Source: an uncultured Oscillospiraceae bacterium (GTDB lineage: Bacteria > Bacillota > Clostridia > Oscillospirales > Acutalibacteraceae). From it: a stretch of DNA of 10,346 nt. Positions 6,654 through 10,346 of the stretch are shown here, piece by piece. The stretch is taken from positions 1 to 10,346 of the forward strand of contig URED01000053.1 in assembly GCA_900546785.1 (NCBI GenBank). The letters run 5' to 3'. The notes under the pieces were generated by a model, which saw only the letters and a program-made list of their open reading frames with translations, made no database searches and was not told where the DNA came from. Positions within the stretch are counted from its first letter, which is position 1, and each line of letters begins with the position of its first letter. The translations under genes were made by a program, and so were the position numbers.

Positions 6654-8288
6654 CTATTCGCATGCACAGATTGCCTTGCGCGTCTTAAGAATTGCGGATG
6701 AGGATACGGAAAACTCATCAAGCCCCCATTCGATCAATTTGGGGATCATGTTACGGTCTGCCGCAGCCTCGCCGCACATGCCAACGGGAATACCCGCTTT
6801 TTTGGCGCTTTCTATAATTCGTTGTATCGCCTTTAAAACAGCCGGATTATTGGAATCATAAAGGTAAGATACCTCTCTGTTTCCTCTGTCCGCCGCCATG
6901 GTATACCCTGTTAAGTCGTTCGTGCCGATGCTGAAGAAATCGCTTTCTGCCGCAAGCTCATCTGCAACGAATACGGCTGCCGGCGTTTCCATCATGATGC
7001 CGAGCTTAATATCTTTTTTATATTCGGTTCCCTGCGCATCAAGCTCCTGCATACATTCAAGCAGCAATGCTTTTGCGCTTTGCACCTCTTCAACCGTGCA
7101 AACCAGCGGAAGCATGATTTTTATATTGCCGAAGCACGCGGCGCGCAGAAGTGCTTTTAGCTGGGTCTTAAACAGCGCCGTATCCTTTAGGCAATACCGA
7201 ATGGCGCGCAGACCCATAAACGGGTTTTCTTCTTTTTCTATCTGCAGGTAAGGAATATGCTTATCCCCGCCCACATCGAGCGTGCGTATGATGACTTCCC
7301 TGCCGCCCATAGCCTTTGCAACGGCGCTGTATGCCTCAAACTGCTCTTCTTCGGACGGAGCATCCTCTCTGTCCATATAAAGAAATTCCGTGCGGAAAAG
7401 CCCGATACCTTCCGCGCCGTTGACAACGGCGGAATGAACGTCCTGCGCCTTGGCTATATTGGCATATACCGCTTTTTTTACGCCGCTTTTCGTAACGGTG
7501 GGCTTATTGATATACTCTTTGAGCAAAAGCCTTTCCTGCTGCTCCTGCTCTTTTAATGCCGTATACTTTTGAACATCCCCGGCGCTTGGAGAGGCTATAA
7601 CAACGCCTTTTAAAGCGTCCACGATAAGTTTTTCGCCCGGCGCAAAAATATTATCCGCATCGGCCACGCCCAGAACGCAGGGAATGCCCATTGCGCGCGC
7701 GATTATGGCGCTGTGTGACGTTACGCCGCCGACCTCGCCTATGATTGCCTCTACATTCTGCGGGTTAATTTTTGAAGTCATGCTCGGCGTAAAATCAGAC
7801 GCAATAAGAACAGAACCGGCAGGAACGCGGGAAATATCCACTTCCTCAATACCAAGCAGGATCTTCAGGAGGCTGTTTTTAATATCGTTGACATCCGTGC
7901 CCCTTTGGCGCGTAAGCTCATCTTCCGCCGCAGAGAACATGGCGCAGAACATGGAACAGACCTCGTCAACGGCTTTTTCCGCCGGTACGGACGCAGCGTT
8001 AATATTCTCTTTCATCTGCCCGATCATGAACGGATCCGCAAGCATAACGAGATGACCTTCCAGGATTTGGGCGTTCTTTTCGCCCGCCTCTTTCTTCAGG
8101 GCTTCTATAAGGGCTTTTGTTTGTGCGGTGTATTCTGCAACCGCGCTATCCAGACGTGCACATTCCTTTTCCGCCGTAGTAAAGGCAACGCCGGAATAAT
8201 CCGGCCTTGCCTCTTTAATAACGACAGCCTTGCCTATGCCGTAGCCCTCGGACACGGCAACACCGCTGTAGGTTTTTGCATTATCCAT
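6654..8288 (-). CDS. ptsI: PTS Enzyme I, phosphoenolpyruvate-protein phosphotransferase
   Basis: The 544-residue cytoplasmic enzyme takes phosphate from PEP onto a histidine and passes it to HPr. Domains are an N-terminal swivelling and HPr-binding part (about 1-220) and a C-terminal PEP-binding TIM barrel (about 240-540). The active histidine is His192 in GGVTSHSAIIARAMGIPCV. PEP-site motifs are LFRTEFLYMDR, IMLPLV, MMETPAA, DFFSIGTNDLTGYTMAADRGN (first 20 residues shown by their pattern) and the catalytic Cys505 in GMCGEAAAD. It is slightly shorter than the usual 570-575 residues, mainly at the ends. I chose ATG at 8288, one base after the ptsH stop (TGA-T-ATG), because MDNAKTYSGVAVSEG matches a normal start. 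An in-frame TTG at 8309 would add seven residues and overlap ptsH by 20 bases. No strong ribosome site precedes 8288, so translational coupling to ptsH is likely. Confidence 0.97.
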   Translation of the reverse strand: MDNAKTYSGVAVSEGYGIGKAVVIKEARPDYSGVAFTTAEKECARLDSAVAEYTAQTKALIEALKKEAGEKNAQILEGHLVMLADPFMIGQMKENINAASVPAEKAVDEVCSMFCAMFSAAEDELTRQRGTDVNDIKNSLLKILLGIEEVDISRVPAGSVLIASDFTPSMTSKINPQNVEAIIGEVGGVTSHSAIIARAMGIPCVLGVADADNIFAPGEKLIVDALKGVVIASPSAGDVQKYTALKEQEQQERLLLKEYINKPTVTKSGVKKAVYANIAKAQDVHSAVVNGAEGIGLFRTEFLYMDREDAPSEEEQFEAYSAVAKAMGGREVIIRTLDVGGDKHIPYLQIEKEENPFMGLRAIRYCLKDTALFKTQLKALLRAACFGNIKIMLPLVCTVEEVQSAKALLLECMQELDAQGTEYKKDIKLGIMMETPAAVFVADELAAESDFFSIGTNDLTGYTMAADRGNREVSYLYDSNNPAVLKAIQRIIESAKKAGIPVGMCGEAAADRNMIPKLIEWGLDEFSVSSSAILKTRKAICACE

Positions 8289-8289
8289 A

Positions 8290-8550
8290 TCAGTCCATAC
8301 CGTTTTCAATTAATGACGCTGCCTTTTCAAGCATCTCCGCTTCGTCTGGTCCGCTGCACTTTATTGTTACCTCTGTATCATACTTGATACAGGCAGCCAT
8401 AACGTTCATAATACTTTTGCCGTTGACTTCCTTATCTCCGGCCTCAAGCGTTATATCTGACTGGAACTTAGCCATTTCGCTTACGAAGATGTTTGCCGGG
8501 CGCATGTGAAGCCCCATTTTATCCGCAACTTTTACTGTTTTACTTACCAT
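8290..8550 (-). CDS. ptsH: Phosphocarrier protein HPr
   Basis: The 86-residue protein has the normal HPr length. His15 in GLHMRPAN is the site that accepts phosphate from Enzyme I and hands it to EIIA. Ser46 in NGKSIMNVMA is the site used by HPr kinase/phosphorylase in Firmicutes, where Ser-phosphorylated HPr works with CcpA in carbon catabolite repression. The position after KSIM is Asn, where Gly is commonest. AGGAGG (8559-8564) stands eight bases before the ATG and is the strongest ribosome site in the window, fitting the high HPr levels PTS needs. It lies 24 bases after the fruA stop and one base before ptsI, clearly inside one operon. Confidence 0.97.
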   Translation of the reverse strand: MVSKTVKVADKMGLHMRPANIFVSEMAKFQSDITLEAGDKEVNGKSIMNVMAACIKYDTEVTIKCSGPDEAEMLEKAASLIENGMD

Positions 8551-8574
8551 GTTTACAACCTCCTGTTATCTGAA

Positions 8575-10346
8575 TCATTTATCTGCCGGCGTTCTTTTCT
8601 TTTTGAGCAGCGCAAGCATGAGGCAGCCGACGACGGAGCCCGCCACAAGCGCAACAATATAGCCGAGAACGTTATCCACTACGGGGAATACGAATATACC
8701 GCCGTGGGGTGCGGGAAGCGAGCAGTTGAACAGAGCCGAGATCGCGCCCGCAACGCCTGAGCCTACGATACAAGAGGGGATCACGCGAAGCGGATCTGCC
8801 GCCGCATACGGGATAGCGCCCTCTGTGATGAAGCAAAGACCCATAATATAGTTTACGGGGCCGCCCTTTAATTCTTCCTCAGTCCATCTGTTCTTAAAGA
8901 ACGTGGTGGCGAGCGCAATGGCGATCGGGGGTACCATACCGCCGATCAGAACGGCAGCCATAGTCCAGTCGTTTGCCGTAGTGGCGTCCGTGATCATGGC
9001 AGTGCCGAAAACGTAAGCCGCTTTGTTGAACGGGCCGCCCATATCGGTTGCCATCATTGCCGCAAGAACGATCGAAAGGAGTATTCTGCTTGTTTCGCCG
9101 AGCGCCGTAAGTCCGTTTGAAAGCGCGGTGTTCAACAGGCCTACGATCGGGTTGATCAGACACATCAGAAGCCCCATTAACAGCGTGCCCAACAGCGGAT
9201 AGATGAATACGGGCTTAATACCGTCCATACTCTTCGGCAGGAAAGAAAATATCTTTTTGAGCAGCAGCATAATAAGGCCTGCTGCAAAGCCTGCGATAAG
9301 GGCGCCGAGGAAGCCGGAAACGGCAGTATCGTCGCCAACAAGATTCTGGTTTTCGATCAGGCTTTGGAAGGTATAGCCGCTTGAAGCGAACACGCCGCCG
9401 ATGAAACCGGGAAGCAGACCGGGTCTATCCGCAATAGAGCTTGCGATATACGCCGAAAGCACGGGCAGCATAAGCGCGAACGCCGCTTTACCGATCCAGA
9501 ATATGATAGCGGCAACCGGGTTCGTATAGCCGAGTGTGGGACCTGCCGGAGTACCGGCGATCGTATCGATAAGAAAGCCGAGCGCGATCAGCACGCCGCC
9601 GCCGACTACGAACGGAAGCATATGCGAAACGCCGTTCATAAGGTGCTTATACACCTTTCTGCCGAAGCTTTCCTTTTCCTCTGAATAATCCTCTGCCGAA
9701 TCGGAAGCGCCGTCGTGATGGTAAACGGGAACGTTGCCGCTCATGATCTTATTTATAAGCTCCTCCGGCTTATTGATACCGGATGAAACGGAGACCTTGA
9801 GCACTTTTTTGCCCTCAAAGCGCGCCATCTCAACATTTTTATCAGCGGCTACAATGATGCCGTCACATTCTTCTATCTCTTTTTTGGTAAGCCTGTTTTT
9901 AACGCCGCCCGAGCCGTCTGTTTCCGCCTTCAGCGGATAGCCCAGCTTTTCGCCGGCTTTTTCAAGCGCTTCCGCCGCCATATAGGTGTGCGCGATACCC
10001 GTGGGACATGCCGTTACGGCAAGTATTCTGTAGCCCTCTTCTTTTTCCGGCTGATCGGCGGGAACTTCGTCCGGATATTTAACGGCTTCCTGCTTATTGA
10101 TTATGTCAAGGAACTCTTGAGGCGTCTTAGCGGCTCTCAGCGCCGCCGCAAAATCCGCGTCCATAAGCATGACCATAAGACGTGAAAGTATCTCCAGATG
10201 AACATCGCCGTCCTCGGTTGCAGCGATCATAAACAACAGATCCGACGGTTTTCCGTCCGGCGCGCCGTAATCCACGCCGCCGGGTACCGTAATTGCCGAA
10301 AGTGCCGGCGCCTTTACGGCTGAGGTTTTTGCGTGCGGAACGGCTA
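8575..10346 (-). CDS. fruA: PTS fructose-type EIIABC permease (partial, N-terminus beyond right edge)
   Basis: The frame is open from the right edge (first full codon at 10344) to the stop at 8575, showing 589 residues. The GTG at 10275 is internal, because clear EIIA sequence continues upstream of it: AVPHAKTSAVKAPAL, where visible His4 is the EIIA phosphohistidine. After the EIIA remnant and an acidic linker comes EIIB (about 106-205), with phosphocysteine Cys113 in TACPTGIAHTYMAAEAL. EIIC follows (about 232-585), with many membrane segments and the fructose-family motifs GVSHMLPFVVGGG, DMGGPFNKAAYVFG and LPAPHGGIFVFPVV. It imports and phosphorylates a hexose, most likely fructose to fructose 1-phosphate; mannose-type sugars cannot be excluded from sequence. 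Roughly the first 60-70 residues of EIIA are missing because of the window edge. The partner genes for fructose 1-phosphate kinase and a regulator would be expected just beyond the right edge. Confidence 0.95.
   Translation of the reverse strand, partial: AVPHAKTSAVKAPALSAITVPGGVDYGAPDGKPSDLLFMIAATEDGDVHLEILSRLMVMLMDADFAAALRAAKTPQEFLDIINKQEAVKYPDEVPADQPEKEEGYRILAVTACPTGIAHTYMAAEALEKAGEKLGYPLKAETDGSGGVKNRLTKKEIEECDGIIVAADKNVEMARFEGKKVLKVSVSSGINKPEELINKIMSGNVPVYHHDGASDSAEDYSEEKESFGRKVYKHLMNGVSHMLPFVVGGGVLIALGFLIDTIAGTPAGPTLGYTNPVAAIIFWIGKAAFALMLPVLSAYIASSIADRPGLLPGFIGGVFASSGYTFQSLIENQNLVGDDTAVSGFLGALIAGFAAGLIMLLLKKIFSFLPKSMDGIKPVFIYPLLGTLLMGLLMCLINPIVGLLNTALSNGLTALGETSRILLSIVLAAMMATDMGGPFNKAAYVFGTAMITDATTANDWTMAAVLIGGMVPPIAIALATTFFKNRWTEEELKGGPVNYIMGLCFITEGAIPYAAADPLRVIPSCIVGSGVAGAISALFNCSLPAPHGGIFVFPVVDNVLGYIVALVAGSVVGCLMLALLKKKRTPADK

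Noticed and set aside
8289..8309. TTG start for ptsI overlapping the end of ptsH
   Set aside because: The ATG at 8288 directly after the ptsH stop gives the usual Enzyme I N-terminus, and no ribosome site lies at the right distance from the TTG.
8575..10275. GTG at 10275 as the start of the PTS permease
   Set aside because: The same frame upstream encodes the EIIA phosphohistidine motif AVPHAK, so the gene continues past the right edge.

Overview
The window looks like a chromosomal piece of a low-to-mid GC Gram-positive anaerobe of the Clostridia type. The signs are strong AGGAGG-type ribosome binding sites, an HPr carrying both His15 and the regulatory Ser46 typical of Firmicutes, a lipoprotein signal on an extracellular glycosidase, and compact intrinsic terminators. 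This placement is inference from gene content. No rRNA, tRNA, mobile element, CRISPR array or phage gene is visible.

Layout from left to right. (1) 1-1350, minus strand: 5' three-quarters of a YgiQ-family radical SAM protein, running off the left edge. (2) 1445-2116, minus strand: a cupin plus AraC-type regulator whose DNA-binding domain seems to stop after the first helix-turn-helix. (3) 2117-2222: a divergent promoter region with a 9-bp perfect inverted repeat, one arm over each -10 element. (4) 2223-4898, plus strand: a large secreted lipoprotein of the GH95 (alpha-L-fucosidase-like) class. (5) 4910-4949: a hairpin with A and T tracts on both sides that can end both convergent transcripts. 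(6) 4993-6396, minus strand: a GPH/MelB-type sugar:cation symporter with its own promoter and a leader of about 130 nt. (7) 6607-10346, minus strand: a fructose-type PTS operon, fruA (EIIABC, start beyond the right edge), ptsH (HPr) and ptsI (Enzyme I), closed by an intrinsic terminator.

How the parts may work together: genes 2, 4 and 6 form a plausible small glycan-use locus. The regulator senses a sugar through its cupin domain, the cell-surface GH95 enzyme releases a sugar from a glycan, and the symporter takes up the product. The fru operon is a self-contained phosphotransfer chain, PEP to EI to HPr to EIIA/EIIB/EIIC. It is unusual in carrying the general PTS proteins together with one sugar-specific permease.

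Nothing in the window is clearly a new system. The points most worth a second look are the shortened AraC regulator with its paired inverted half-sites, the Asn-to-Asp change in the GH95 active-site motif, and the almost leaderless GH95 transcript.
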